Of a stretch of DNA of 64,000 nucleotides, positions 8,205 to 17,074 are shown piece after piece; position 1 is the stretch's first letter; the number at the start of each line of letters is the position of its first letter. The position numbers and the translations under genes were made by a program. The stretch lies in contig NZ_PUGE01000006.1 of assembly GCF_002967075.1 (NCBI RefSeq), positions 62,001-126,000 on the forward strand. Direction: 5' to 3'. The stretch comes from Corynebacterium sp. J010B-136 (lineage in GTDB: Bacteria > Actinomycetota > Actinomycetes > Mycobacteriales > Mycobacteriaceae). The notes under the pieces are model-generated. The model worked only from the letters and a program-made list of their open reading frames with translations, did no database searches and was not told where the DNA came from.

Positions 8205-8657
8205 GTGAATGAGTTTCGTCGTTGTTCCCGCCCTGGCTGCGGCCGTCCGGCCGTAGCGACGTTGACCTATGCCTACAGTGAACAAACTGCAGTTGTAGGC
8301 CCGCTCGTAGAAGAGGAAGATCCCCACTCGTGGGATCTGTGCTCGCACCACGCAGATAAAATTACCGCTCCCCAGGGTTGGGAGCTGGTGCGTGTGGACC
8401 ATATCGAGCTTGAAGATGATGAAGACTTGCTGGCTTTGGCTGAGGCTGTTCGCGAGGCAGGTCGTGTGACCACCGGTCTGATCGATGATTCCACCGCTGG
8501 TGGCGGGCAAGACCCGATTGACTATAAAGCCAACTTTGACGGTGCAGACCCGCAGCGGTCTAACCATCCGGTCTTTCGCACCCGACGGGTTGCCGACGCC
8601 CATCAACGACGCCGTGCGCATTTGTCCGTCGTGCCGGATGTCACGCCTGAGGTTTAA
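8205..8657 (+). CDS. DUF3499 protein, zinc-ribbon-like
   Basis: A 150-residue actinobacterial protein. A C-terminal tail rich in Arg follows an acidic middle. The N-terminal third carries CSRPGCGRPA and later WDLCSHHAD, giving a probable C-x4-C...C-x2-H metal site. Its function is not known. GTG at 8205 follows TAGACT by 8 nt and fits a leaderless start; the next plus-strand gene is manB, 94 nt downstream with its own leaderless signal. Confidence 0.82.
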   Translation: MNEFRRCSRPGCGRPAVATLTYAYSEQTAVVGPLVEEEDPHSWDLCSHHADKITAPQGWELVRVDHIELEDDEDLLALAEAVREAGRVTTGLIDDSTAGGGQDPIDYKANFDGADPQRSNHPVFRTRRVADAHQRRRAHLSVVPDVTPEV

Positions 8658-8751
8658 AACCCCTGGCAGGGCTATGATCTCGGCAACAAGGTGGCCCACA
8701 TCGGGCCGCAAGTAGCCGGTAGCAAGCCCGGCAACGCTAAACTTGCGGGTT

Positions 8752-10119
8752 ATGCGTAACCGTGAAGCACTAGATGCAGTGATTAAAGCCTATGACGTGC
8801 GAGGCGTTGTCGGCGAAGACTTTGATGAAGCCTTTGTCCGCGATGTGGGGGCAGCGTTTGCGTCTTTGTTGCGCGAAGAAAACGAGACGACGGTGGCCAT
8901 TGGCCACGACATGCGGCCATCCTCACCGCAGCTTGCCGATGCCTTTGCCGAAGGCGTGATCTCTCAAGGTTTAGATGTCATCCAGTTGGGGCTGTGTGCC
9001 ACAGACCAACTCTATTTTGCCGCCGGCACCCTTAACTGCGCTGGCGCGATGTTTACCGCATCGCACAACCCAGCGCAGTACAACGGCATTAAGTTGTGTC
9101 GCAAGGGCGCTACCCCGGTTGGTGAAGCCACGGGACTTGCCACCATCAAGGACAAAATGGTCGAAGGCATTGCGCCCGACGATGTCACCCCAGGCACCGT
9201 AACCCATCGCGATATCCTCAGCGACTACGCGGACTTTCTTAATGGCCTAGTTGGGCTAAAGGAATCACGCCCGCTCGTTGTAGCTGTGGATGCGGCCAAC
9301 GGAATGGGTGGACATACTGTTCCAGCGGTCTTTGAATCGCTGCCTTTCGATGTTCGTCCACTGTATTTTGAACTCGACGGCACATTCCCGAATCACGAGG
9401 CCAATCCGTTGGATCCAAAGAACCTCGTGGACTTGCAGAAATTCGTCGTGGAACAAGGCGCGGATATCGGCCTTGCTTTCGACGGCGATGCCGACCGCTG
9501 TTTTGTGGTTGATGAAAAGGGTGCGCCTGTCTCACCTTCGGCGATTTGTGCCCTGATTGCAGAGCGCTACCTGGAGAAATTCCCTGGCGAGACCATCATC
9601 CATAACCTCATTACTTCTAAGACGGTGCCGGAAATCGTCACCGAGCACGGCGGTAAGCCTGTGCGCACGCGCGTGGGTCACTCCTTTATTAAGGCGCAGA
9701 TGGCAGAACACGCGGCTGTCTTTGGTGGCGAGCACTCGGCGCACTATTACTTCCAGGAGTTCTGGAATGCTGATTCTGGCATGCTCGCGGCCTTGCACGT
9801 ACTGGCTGCCCTGGGGCAGACAGACAAGCCTTTGTCTGAGCTCATGGCACAGTACTCCCGCTACCACGCTTCGGGGGAAATCAACTCCACCGTCGCGGAC
9901 CAGAAAGCTAGCCAAGAGGCGATCTTGGAGCAGCTAGCCGACGACATTGAGTCAGTAGATCACCTCGATGGTGTTACCGTGCAGCTGAAAGGCACGGATG
10001 CGTGGTTCAATGTTCGCGCGTCTAATACTGAGCCATTGCTGCGTCTCAACGTCGAGGCTAAGACCGAAGACGAGGTCACGCAGATTGTTGACCGAGTGCT
10101 AGGCATTATTCGCGCTTAA
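8752..10119 (+). CDS. manB: Phosphomannomutase
   Basis: A 455-residue alpha-D-phosphohexomutase. YDVRGVVG lies near the N-terminus, the phosphoserine loop FTASHNPAQYNGIKL near residue 100, the metal loop FDGDADRCFVVDE near 245, the sugar loop GGEHSAHYYF near 327 and the phosphate loop RASNTEPLLRLNVEA near 420. It interconverts mannose-6-P and mannose-1-P, between ManA and ManC of this window. I chose ATG 8752 because TAAACT ends 8 nt upstream (leaderless pattern). A hairpin terminator follows. Confidence 0.92.
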   Translation: MRNREALDAVIKAYDVRGVVGEDFDEAFVRDVGAAFASLLREENETTVAIGHDMRPSSPQLADAFAEGVISQGLDVIQLGLCATDQLYFAAGTLNCAGAMFTASHNPAQYNGIKLCRKGATPVGEATGLATIKDKMVEGIAPDDVTPGTVTHRDILSDYADFLNGLVGLKESRPLVVAVDAANGMGGHTVPAVFESLPFDVRPLYFELDGTFPNHEANPLDPKNLVDLQKFVVEQGADIGLAFDGDADRCFVVDEKGAPVSPSAICALIAERYLEKFPGETIIHNLITSKTVPEIVTEHGGKPVRTRVGHSFIKAQMAEHAAVFGGEHSAHYYFQEFWNADSGMLAALHVLAALGQTDKPLSELMAQYSRYHASGEINSTVADQKASQEAILEQLADDIESVDHLDGVTVQLKGTDAWFNVRASNTEPLLRLNVEAKTEDEVTQIVDRVLGIIRA

Positions 10120-10140
10120 AAAGCAGCAAAAGGCTCTTTC

Positions 10141-10185
10141 AAATTGCCCGCCAGGACAGGTTTCTGGCGGGAAATTGCCTTTTTA
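10141..10185 (+). terminator. Terminator after manB
   Basis: CCCGCCAG at 10147-10154 pairs with CTGGCGGG at 10064+100 (10164-10171) around a short loop, followed by AAATTGCC and five T. Confidence 0.8.
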
Positions 10186-10258
10186 GGGCATCTTTATATT
10201 CTGTCGGGCGCTTGCGCATTCGTGCAGCTTGGAGGGTGTACTTCTGTGAATTAAAATA

Positions 10259-10305
10259 TAGACCAAGCGGTATGTATTGTGTGAACTAAGTGGTGTGGAT
10301 AGGTT
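10259..10305 (+). promoter_or_regulatory. cysI promoter with an McbR-like half site
   Basis: TTGTGT at 10277-10282 and TAGGTT at 10300-10305 are spaced 17 bp and give a plausible promoter with a 5' leader of about 30 nt. Immediately upstream, TAGAC-N6-GTATG at 10259-10274 matches one perfect arm and three of five bases of the other arm of the McbR operator TAGAC-N6-GTCTA known from C. glutamicum sulfur genes. Control by an McbR homologue is therefore possible but unproven. Confidence 0.45.
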
Positions 10306-10343
10306 GGTTCTAAACGATTTAACTTCCCCACGTTAGGAATCAC

Positions 10344-12023
10344 ATGACCATTGCGACTGACAAGAAGCCACGCCCGAAGCGCACTCCCAAGCCGGAGGGG
10401 CAGTGGAAGATTGACGGAATGGAGCCGCTCAATGACGACGAGCGCATTAAGCAGGAAGATCCTGGCTTGTCCGCGAAGCAGCGCGTTATTGATATTTACT
10501 CCAAGCAAGGTTTTGCCTCCATTCCACCAGAGGACCTAGCCCCGCGTTTTAAGTGGCTCGGCATTTATACCCAGCGTAAGCAAAACCTTGGTGGTGAGCT
10601 TACTGGACAAGTTCCAAACTCGGAACTGCAAGATGAATTTTTCATGCTGCGTATCCGTTTTGATGGCGGCCGCGCAACGCCGCAGCAGCTGCGTGTAGTC
10701 GGCGAGATTTCGCAGGAGTTTGCGCGCTCCACCGCGGACTTTACCGACCGTCAAAACATCCAGCTGCACTGGATTCGCATTGAAGATATGCCAGAAATCT
10801 GGGAGCGCCTAGAAGCCGTGGGCCTTTCCACCATGATGGGCTGCGGCGACGTACCCCGCGTTATCTTAGGTTCGCCAGTCGCCGGTGTCGCTCAAGATGA
10901 AATTATTGACGCCACACCAGCTATTGAGACCATTGTTAACGAGTACCTGCACCGCGAAGACGTGCAGAACCTGCCGCGTAAATTCAAGACCGCCATTTCA
11001 GGCAATGCCCGCCAAGATGTTACCCACGAGATCCAGGATGTTTCTTTCGTAGGTACCAACCACCCAGAATATGGCCCTGGCTTTGACTGCTTTGTCGGCG
11101 GTGGCCTGTCTACCAACCCTATGCTTGCGCAATCCATTGGTGCTTTCGTACCGCTTGAGCGCGTTCCAGAGGTATGGCACGGGGTAGTCTCTATCTTCCG
11201 TGACTACGGCTTCCGCCGTCTGCGCAACCGCGCACGTCTGAAGTTCTTGGTAGCGCAGTGGGGCGTAGAGAAGTTCCGTCAGGTGCTCGAAGACGAATAC
11301 CTCGAGTCCCCATTGCAAGATGGCATCCCAACCGTTCCGCACATGGGCAACCGCGATCACGTCGGTGTGCACCAGCAGCAGGATGGCAAGTTCTACGTTG
11401 GTGTTAAGCCGACCGTGGGACACACCACCGGTGAGCAGCTGGTTGCTATCGCTGAGGTGGCAGAATCCTTCGGCATCGAGCGCATCCGCACCACTCCAAT
11501 GAAGGAATTGCTCTTCTTGGACGTGGATGAAGATGTCATTGAGCCTTTGTCGAAGAAGCTGTCTGAAACCGGTCTGTACCCGAAGCCATCGGAGTTCCGC
11601 CGCGGCGTCATGAGCTGCACCGGCTTGGAATTTTGCAAGCTGGCGCACACCACGACTAAGTCTCGTGCGATCGAATTGGTCGACGAGCTGGAAGAGATCA
11701 TTGGTGATCTCGACGTGCCAATCTCGATTACCTTGAACGGCTGCCCGAACTCGTGCGCCCGCACACAGGTCGCTGACATTGGTTTCAAGGGCCAGACGCT
11801 TACCGATGAAAACGGCGACCGTATCGAAGGCTTCCAGGTTCACTTGGGCGGAGCAATGGGTCTGAACCCAGATTTCGGCCGCAAACTGCGTGGACACAAG
11901 GTTAAGGCGTCTGAGGTTACGGACTACGTCGTGCGCGTTGTCACCAACTTCAAGGAACAGCGAAACCCAGGCGAGCAGTTCCGTGATTGGGTACTGCGCG
12001 CTGAGGATGAGGATTTGTCATGA
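10344..12023 (+). CDS. cysI: Assimilatory sulfite reductase (ferredoxin-type hemoprotein)
   Basis: A 559-residue siroheme/[4Fe-4S] reductase. It has duplicated ferrite-reductase and hemoprotein domains; the cluster and siroheme ligand cysteines are in CTGLEFCKL near residue 428 and NGCPNSC near residue 469. The enzyme reduces sulfite to sulfide with six electrons, probably from ferredoxin. A nitrite reductase of the same superfamily is the alternative, but the gene is followed by cysX, cysY and cysZ homologues as in the C. glutamicum fpr2-cysIXHDNYZ region. The ATG follows AGGAAT; the stop overlaps the cysX start as ATGA. Confidence 0.9.
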   Translation: MTIATDKKPRPKRTPKPEGQWKIDGMEPLNDDERIKQEDPGLSAKQRVIDIYSKQGFASIPPEDLAPRFKWLGIYTQRKQNLGGELTGQVPNSELQDEFFMLRIRFDGGRATPQQLRVVGEISQEFARSTADFTDRQNIQLHWIRIEDMPEIWERLEAVGLSTMMGCGDVPRVILGSPVAGVAQDEIIDATPAIETIVNEYLHREDVQNLPRKFKTAISGNARQDVTHEIQDVSFVGTNHPEYGPGFDCFVGGGLSTNPMLAQSIGAFVPLERVPEVWHGVVSIFRDYGFRRLRNRARLKFLVAQWGVEKFRQVLEDEYLESPLQDGIPTVPHMGNRDHVGVHQQQDGKFYVGVKPTVGHTTGEQLVAIAEVAESFGIERIRTTPMKELLFLDVDEDVIEPLSKKLSETGLYPKPSEFRRGVMSCTGLEFCKLAHTTTKSRAIELVDELEEIIGDLDVPISITLNGCPNSCARTQVADIGFKGQTLTDENGDRIEGFQVHLGGAMGLNPDFGRKLRGHKVKASEVTDYVVRVVTNFKEQRNPGEQFRDWVLRAEDEDLS

Positions 12024-12259
12024 GGTTTCGGCGCAAACCCAACCCGAACCGCAACCACCCACTGCACTGCCCATATTGCGCCAGCGAGCTGCTTTTTCCC
12101 GATGAAGAAACCGAATTCGCATGGTCGTGCCAGGACTGCCTGAGGGTATTTTCCGTGCAATTCCACGGCCAAGATGACCCACCGGTAAAGCCGGAGCCAG
12201 CGCGGTCTTCGCATGAGGCACTTGCGAACTCCTTGAAAAGGAAAGGCCATGAACTATGA
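12020..12259 (+). CDS. cysX: CysX-like small four-cysteine protein
   Basis: A 79-residue protein with two CxxC pairs, HCPYCASELLF and WSCQDCLRVF, spaced as in a small zinc ribbon or rubredoxin-like fold. In C. glutamicum the gene directly after cysI encodes CysX, a small ferredoxin-like protein proposed to pass electrons to sulfite reductase; length, cysteines and position agree. It overlaps both neighbours by 4 nt (ATGA), so the three genes are translationally coupled. Confidence 0.8.
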   Translation: MRFRRKPNPNRNHPLHCPYCASELLFPDEETEFAWSCQDCLRVFSVQFHGQDDPPVKPEPARSSHEALANSLKRKGHEL

Positions 12260-13026
12260 GTCAAGCCTTCATCGCGCTCTCGCATGGCTCTAGGCACCCG
12301 CAGGCGGCGGTGGGCATCGACAAGCTAGTTGCTCGCACATCCTCTTTGACGGGAGCTTTCGGGCAAGCAGCGCACTTGGAATTTGATACGCCTTCGCTTG
12401 TCGATGCCGCCGTGAGCCTGAAAGAACGCGGCTTTGAGCGTGCGACGTTGATGCCTTTGCTTTTTACCAACGGCTTTCACATGCGCTATGACGTACCCAA
12501 CGTGGTAGCGGAAGCCCAGCGGATAAGTGGTGTGGAACTACACCCCACCGCAGGTCTTGGCACTGGTGCTGAGGTCTTGGAACAGCTACGCACCCGGCTT
12601 TTCCAGGATGTTGCAGCCGGGGATAACCCGCACGTGATTTTATACGCGGTGGGCTCTTCAAATGTTGCAGCCAATGAAGCAGTCGTGCGCTTGGCCGTGC
12701 GCCTCGCCGATGCCACAGGTTTTCAAACCAGCACGCTCTTTGCCACCCCAGGTGCGGGAAGAGCAGGTTTTCTGTGGGGAAACAAGGGACTGCGGCTGCA
12801 AGCAACCGCACATTCACGCGTTCACCTGCTGCCGTTATTTGTGACCCAAGGGCTACTGCTAGATTCCGCGAACGCCGCGATGGCAGAGATCATGCACATC
12901 ACCGGCTCGCAGATTACAAGTTCTGCACCACTGGGTTCGCAGCTCGCCGAAATCCTTGCACACCGCCTCTCCCACGCACAACGCACTACAGTCGCTTCCC
13001 CAGCGCAAGTGCCCCAAACTACTTAG
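12256..13026 (+). CDS. cysY: Sirohydrochlorin chelatase-like protein (CbiX/SirB family)
   Basis: A 256-residue protein beginning FIALSHGSRHPQAAVGIDKL, which carries the metal-binding His of CbiX/SirB chelatases; a second family motif, TLMPLLFTNGFHMRYDVP, lies near residue 63 and supplies further His. Two tandem CbiX-type halves are recognisable. Together with CobA (convergent, 14019-14774) it would complete siroheme for CysI: CobA makes precorrin-2, then oxidation and iron insertion. The symbol follows the C. glutamicum cys cluster. ATG overlaps the cysX stop. Confidence 0.8.
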   Translation: MSQAFIALSHGSRHPQAAVGIDKLVARTSSLTGAFGQAAHLEFDTPSLVDAAVSLKERGFERATLMPLLFTNGFHMRYDVPNVVAEAQRISGVELHPTAGLGTGAEVLEQLRTRLFQDVAAGDNPHVILYAVGSSNVAANEAVVRLAVRLADATGFQTSTLFATPGAGRAGFLWGNKGLRLQATAHSRVHLLPLFVTQGLLLDSANAAMAEIMHITGSQITSSAPLGSQLAEILAHRLSHAQRTTVASPAQVPQTT

Positions 13027-13035
13027 GATGAACAC

Positions 13036-13992
13036 ATGCCAACGCTCATTTTTATTGCCATAGCTGGCTTTGCTGCGCAATTAGTTGATGGCGGAATTGG
13101 CATGGGCTTCGGCGTCACCTCCACCACGTTATTAATCTTCCTCGCAGGCCTGGGCCCAGCTCAAGCCTCGGCGGTAGTCCACGCGGCGGAATTAGGCACT
13201 ACCTTAGTGTCTGGGTTTAGTCACTGGCGCTTTGGCAATGTGGACTGGAAGATTGTCTTCTCTCTTGCGATTCCCGGCGGCATTGCTGCTTTTGTGGGCG
13301 CGACGCTGTTGTCGAATCTGTCCATGGAAGCGGCGCAGCCGATTACCTCGGGCATCTTGTTATTGATTGCCATCAATCTGATTTGGCGTTTTAGCCGCGG
13401 GCATATCAAACGCACCATTTCTAATAAACCGCACGCAAAACCCTTCCTTGTTGTGTTGGGCTCGGTCGGCGGCATGGTTGATGCCACCGGTGGCGGTGGT
13501 TGGGGACCGGTCACGACTTCGACCTTGTTGGCCGCAGGCAAAGAAAAACCCAGCCGCATTGTCGGTACCGTTTCCGCCGCTGAGTTCTTGGTTACCTTAG
13601 GCGCTACCATCGGCTTTGCCTTTGGCCTGTGGGAGGACATCGTCGCTCACCTGGGCGCGATTGTTGCGATGCTAATTGGCGGCTCTATCGCAGCACCGAT
13701 TGCAGCGTGGCTGATTTCACGGCTTAACCCCATCGTGCTCGGCGGATTTGTGGGAACCGCCATCGCCGCATTGAATGTATCTAATGTGTATGAAGGCCTT
13801 GGTTTTGCACCGTCGACCTTCTGGGTGGTTGTTATTCACGGCGCCATTATTGCCGTGGGTATTGGCGCAACGATTCGCGGGCACCTGAAATCTCGTGCCC
13901 AGCGTGCTGCTGAGAAAGCCGCAGAAGCACAAAGCGCGGAGGTTGTTCAAGAAACAACCATCCGCGCCCATGAAGAAGCCAAGACTGGCTAA
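13036..13992 (+). CDS. cysZ: TauE/SafE family permease of the sulfur cluster
   Basis: A 318-residue membrane protein with about eight hydrophobic segments. Glycine-rich half-repeats QLVDGGIGMGFGVT near residue 15 and GMVDATGGGGWGPVTT near 146 mark the TauE/SafE family, and an Ala/Glu-rich cytoplasmic tail follows. In the C. glutamicum cys operon the last gene encodes a permease of this type proposed to move sulfate or a related anion. It starts 9 nt after cysY with AGGAT as ribosome binding site and ends 26 nt from the convergent cobA stop. Confidence 0.8.
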   Translation: MPTLIFIAIAGFAAQLVDGGIGMGFGVTSTTLLIFLAGLGPAQASAVVHAAELGTTLVSGFSHWRFGNVDWKIVFSLAIPGGIAAFVGATLLSNLSMEAAQPITSGILLLIAINLIWRFSRGHIKRTISNKPHAKPFLVVLGSVGGMVDATGGGGWGPVTTSTLLAAGKEKPSRIVGTVSAAEFLVTLGATIGFAFGLWEDIVAHLGAIVAMLIGGSIAAPIAAWLISRLNPIVLGGFVGTAIAALNVSNVYEGLGFAPSTFWVVVIHGAIIAVGIGATIRGHLKSRAQRAAEKAAEAQSAEVVQETTIRAHEEAKTG

Positions 13993-14018
13993 GCATAAAA
14001 GCGGCTAGCTCAGGTCTG

Positions 14019-14774
14019 TTAACTCAAGCCTGCTACTTCACCAATGACAAAGACTGCTGGAGGCACAATCTGTGCCTCGGCAGTCTTTTCGCCCATGTGG
14101 CCCAAGGTGGTTTTGACCACGCGCTCTTCATCCATGGTGCCATTTTCAATAATTGCCACGGGGGTCGAAGAAGCAAGGCCTCCGGAGAGCAAGGCCTCGG
14201 CAATAGCGGCGGCATTGCGCACGCCCATGATGACCGACAGGGTAGCGCCAGATTTTGCAAGTGCTTCCCAATCCACCAAGCTTTTCTCATGTCCCGGTGC
14301 CAAATGGCCTGAAACCACGGTAAAAGCATGCACGATACCGCGCTGAGTGACAGGAATATTGGCACTCGCGGGAACCGAGACCGCAGAAGTCACCCCGGGG
14401 ATGACTTCTGAGGGGAGACCAGCTTCAGCTAGAGCTTGAACCTCTTCAAAGCCCCGGCCAAAGACAAAGGGATCCCCGCCCTTTAAACGCGCGACCTTTT
14501 TCCCCGCGCGGGCATATTCAATCAATAATTCATTGATGCGATCCTGCGACACCGATTTCTTATAGGGCAGCTTAGAAACATCAATAATTTCTTTGGCATC
14601 CACATCGCACAACTTGTCCAGTTCCAGAGCCGGGCCTAAGTGATCCGTCAAAATGACATCAGCTTCTTGTAATGCATGCATGCCGCGCACCGTAATTAAA
14701 TCCCAGGCGCCTGGGCCACCGCCGATAAGAACCACAGGCTTAGGGGAATCTGATAAATGTGCTGAAAGACTCAT
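14019..14774 (-). CDS. cobA: Uroporphyrinogen-III C-methyltransferase
   Basis: A 251-residue SUMT. It opens with LIGGGPGAWDLITVRGMHAL (the SAM-binding GxGPG loop, with Ala where Asp is usual), then RLKGGDPFVFGRGFEE near residue 99, the conserved family motif, and MGVRNAAAIAEAL near 183. It methylates uroporphyrinogen III twice to give precorrin-2, feeding siroheme for CysI (and possibly cobalamin). It lacks the CysG dehydrogenase domain. It converges on cysZ and is divergent from the TobH gene with 54 nt between starts. Confidence 0.9.
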   Translation of the reverse strand: MSLSAHLSDSPKPVVLIGGGPGAWDLITVRGMHALQEADVILTDHLGPALELDKLCDVDAKEIIDVSKLPYKKSVSQDRINELLIEYARAGKKVARLKGGDPFVFGRGFEEVQALAEAGLPSEVIPGVTSAVSVPASANIPVTQRGIVHAFTVVSGHLAPGHEKSLVDWEALAKSGATLSVIMGVRNAAAIAEALLSGGLASSTPVAIIENGTMDEERVVKTTLGHMGEKTAEAQIVPPAVFVIGEVAGLS

Positions 14775-14828
14775 GGAAATAGATTACCGCGCCACCACGA
14801 CAAGCAAGCATTTACTAGGCTTGAAGCC

Positions 14829-15851
14829 ATGACAGATGAAGGCTATTTTTCTGGCTCTCAGTATGACCCAGAAACCGTGCGCTTTTTCGATGTTGCACAC
14901 GAAGGTGCACACATTCGCGCAATCGCCGCACATATCCAGCACTTAAACGTCGTGCGCGGGGCGGAATTTCGCTCCATTGTTCTCCTGCCAACTGACCAAG
15001 TTGCGCGCGCCAGCGCAGAGATGGTGGCTGAATTAATATCACCGCTTGCGTGGCCGGTAACCATTTCTGACAAGTTGCCACACTTTGTAGGCCCGCTTGA
15101 TTTAGTTGTAGTAGTAGGAGAGCGCGCCGATGCCGATTGGGCTTCTTTGGCATTGATTACTGCCGCGCGTAGGGGAGCAACTACAGCACTTATCGGACCA
15201 AATCGTGGGCCACTAGCAGAAGATGCACCGCAGGAGACACTGACTTTCCCAGTGCCGCCGACCGCTGATGGGGGATCCCCAAGCCGTTATATCGCAGGGC
15301 TTTTAGCCGTGCTGTGGTCGATCACTGATGCTGAGGTTATCGTCGCTGAGCGCCTGCATGAGCTCGCCGATATCGCTGATGAAGAATTGCAGCAGCTTTC
15401 CCCAGAACGTGATGCCACAGTAAACCCTGGGCGTGCCCTGCGGGAATTTACCGCCCAGGCGCGTGTACTGCACACTGCATCACGCATCGATAAGCCAGCG
15501 GATCTGCCAGTCGGAATCAACGTTGGAATGGCTGTGGCCCGATGTGCCGCGCAAATCTGGTCAGCGCACGGGCTATCAGGTGAATTTGTAGAACCTGAAC
15601 TCGTACCTATGGTGTTAGAACGCAACCAAGATAACTCTGCGCGCGATGACATTTTTTATGACCCTTTCCTGGATGGGGAAAAGACTCTAGTACCCTTAAA
15701 AATAATTGTGTGGGGGCAGGCGGAGTCACATCTGCCGCATTCCCTCGCTATGGCATGCACCGATTCTGGCCTCAGTGATTTGGTTTGCGCCGTTCAATTG
15801 CTCATCCGCGCCTATGCCGCGACCGCTTACGATGTTTTGAAGGAAGATTAA
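14829..15851 (+). CDS. TobH-like SIS-domain protein
   Basis: A 340-residue protein of the actinobacterial family found between phosphomannomutase and mannose-6-P isomerase genes. Weak SIS-fold features are present (LDLVVVVGERADADWASLALITAARRG split over residues 95-120, and a C-terminal half resembling phosphoglucose/phosphomannose isomerase). No catalytic motif can be confirmed, so enzymatic function is open; context points to sugar-phosphate metabolism. ATG at 14829 follows TAGGCT by 7 nt, a leaderless pattern. Its TAA shares one base with the manA ATG. Confidence 0.75.
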   Translation: MTDEGYFSGSQYDPETVRFFDVAHEGAHIRAIAAHIQHLNVVRGAEFRSIVLLPTDQVARASAEMVAELISPLAWPVTISDKLPHFVGPLDLVVVVGERADADWASLALITAARRGATTALIGPNRGPLAEDAPQETLTFPVPPTADGGSPSRYIAGLLAVLWSITDAEVIVAERLHELADIADEELQQLSPERDATVNPGRALREFTAQARVLHTASRIDKPADLPVGINVGMAVARCAAQIWSAHGLSGEFVEPELVPMVLERNQDNSARDDIFYDPFLDGEKTLVPLKIIVWGQAESHLPHSLAMACTDSGLSDLVCAVQLLIRAYAATAYDVLKED

Positions 15852-17074
15852 TGCAACTGCTTAACAGTGCCACCCGAGCCTATTCATGGGGTTCTAAGAC
15901 ACTCATTCCGCACTTGCAAGGCAAGGCTGCATCCAATTATCCCATCGCAGAGCTTTGGTACGGCGCCCACCCAGCAGGTCCTGCGACGATTGAAGATGAG
16001 CCACTGAATGCGGTTATTGCAGCAGACCCCCAAGCAGCCCTTGGGGAAAATGTCGCTGCGGAATTCGACGGCAAGCTACCTTTTTTGCTGAAGATTCTTT
16101 CCGCCGATGAACCTTTGTCTTTGCAAGCACACCCGTCTAAAGAACAAGCGCGCCAGGGCTTTGCACGCGAGAATTCCCAAAAAGTCGCCATGGATGCGCC
16201 GCAGCGCAGCTACAAGGACGACAATCACAAGCCAGAACTCATCGTTGCCTTAACTGACTTTTATGCCATGGCAGGATTTCGCCCGCTGGTGCACACTCGT
16301 GAGCTTTTCAATGCCCTAGATTGTGAAGAGCTTAACCGGTATACCAGCATGCATATTGCCGACGGGCGCCTGACTAAGGAAGAAGAAGCAGATAATCTTC
16401 GGGCGCTATTTACCACCTGGATTACCATCCCTGCGGCCACCCGCCGCGAGTTGATCTCGGCGCTGATGGAATCTTCCAAGCAGTTGCTGACCACGCTTAA
16501 CTCCACTTCTTGGATGCGCCCAGTTTTAGAGACCATCATTGAGTTAAACGAACTTTACCCCGGCGACGTGGGAGTTTTAGGTGCGCTCTTGCTCAATCAC
16601 GTGCAGCTAAGCCCTGGTGAGGCGATTTATCTCAACGCTGGCCAATTGCACGCCTACGTGCGTGGACTGGGCGTGGAAATTATGGCCAACTCCGATAACG
16701 TGCTGCGCGGCGGACTTACTCCAAAACATGTTGATGTACCTGAGCTCGTGAAAGTTCTATCTTTTAACACGATCAGCGACCCACGTGTTGAGCAGATTAG
16801 CTTGTCAGATTCCGCGCAAGTGTTGAACTACCCAGTGCCAGTAGAGGAATACACCCTGACACGCTGTGACCTAAAGGCAGGCGATGAGGTCGTATCCGAA
16901 AGTGAGGGGCCAGGCATTATTTTATGCACCTCTGGTACTTTGACGCTGCAGGCTCAAGATGGCTCCAGCTTGGAGCTTCTGCCTTCCGATGCCGCATGGC
17001 TACCTGCCTCCGATGGTGATGTCACCTTGAGTACTCAGGGTAAAGCTCAAGCGTTTATCGCACGAGTTCAGTAA
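15851..17074 (+). CDS. manA: Mannose-6-phosphate isomerase, class I
   Basis: A 407-residue type I phosphomannose isomerase. Family motifs include YSWGSK near residue 11, QAHPSKEQARQGF near 95 and DNHKPELIVAL near 120 (zinc ligands), and LNAGQLHAYVRGLGVEIMANSDNVLRGG (split over 255-285). It converts fructose-6-P to mannose-6-P at the entry of the GDP-mannose pathway. I chose ATG 15851 with GAAGGA upstream; it is coupled to the TobH gene by an overlapping A. The last 7 nt overlap the convergent gene at 17068. Confidence 0.92.
   Translation: MQLLNSATRAYSWGSKTLIPHLQGKAASNYPIAELWYGAHPAGPATIEDEPLNAVIAADPQAALGENVAAEFDGKLPFLLKILSADEPLSLQAHPSKEQARQGFARENSQKVAMDAPQRSYKDDNHKPELIVALTDFYAMAGFRPLVHTRELFNALDCEELNRYTSMHIADGRLTKEEEADNLRALFTTWITIPAATRRELISALMESSKQLLTTLNSTSWMRPVLETIIELNELYPGDVGVLGALLLNHVQLSPGEAIYLNAGQLHAYVRGLGVEIMANSDNVLRGGLTPKHVDVPELVKVLSFNTISDPRVEQISLSDSAQVLNYPVPVEEYTLTRCDLKAGDEVVSESEGPGIILCTSGTLTLQAQDGSSLELLPSDAAWLPASDGDVTLSTQGKAQAFIARVQ

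Noticed and set aside
10186..10343. SAM-type or other riboswitch before cysI
   Set aside because: The leader from the likely start site is only about 30 nt, and no conserved riboswitch core can be seen.
10998..11897. A 299-codon open frame antisense to cysI
   Set aside because: It follows the codon pattern of cysI on the other strand, has no ribosome site and no recognisable family.
15785..15850. N-terminal extension of manA into the TobH gene
   Set aside because: The extra 22 residues have no similarity to isomerases; ATG 15851 has a ribosome site and the normal family start.
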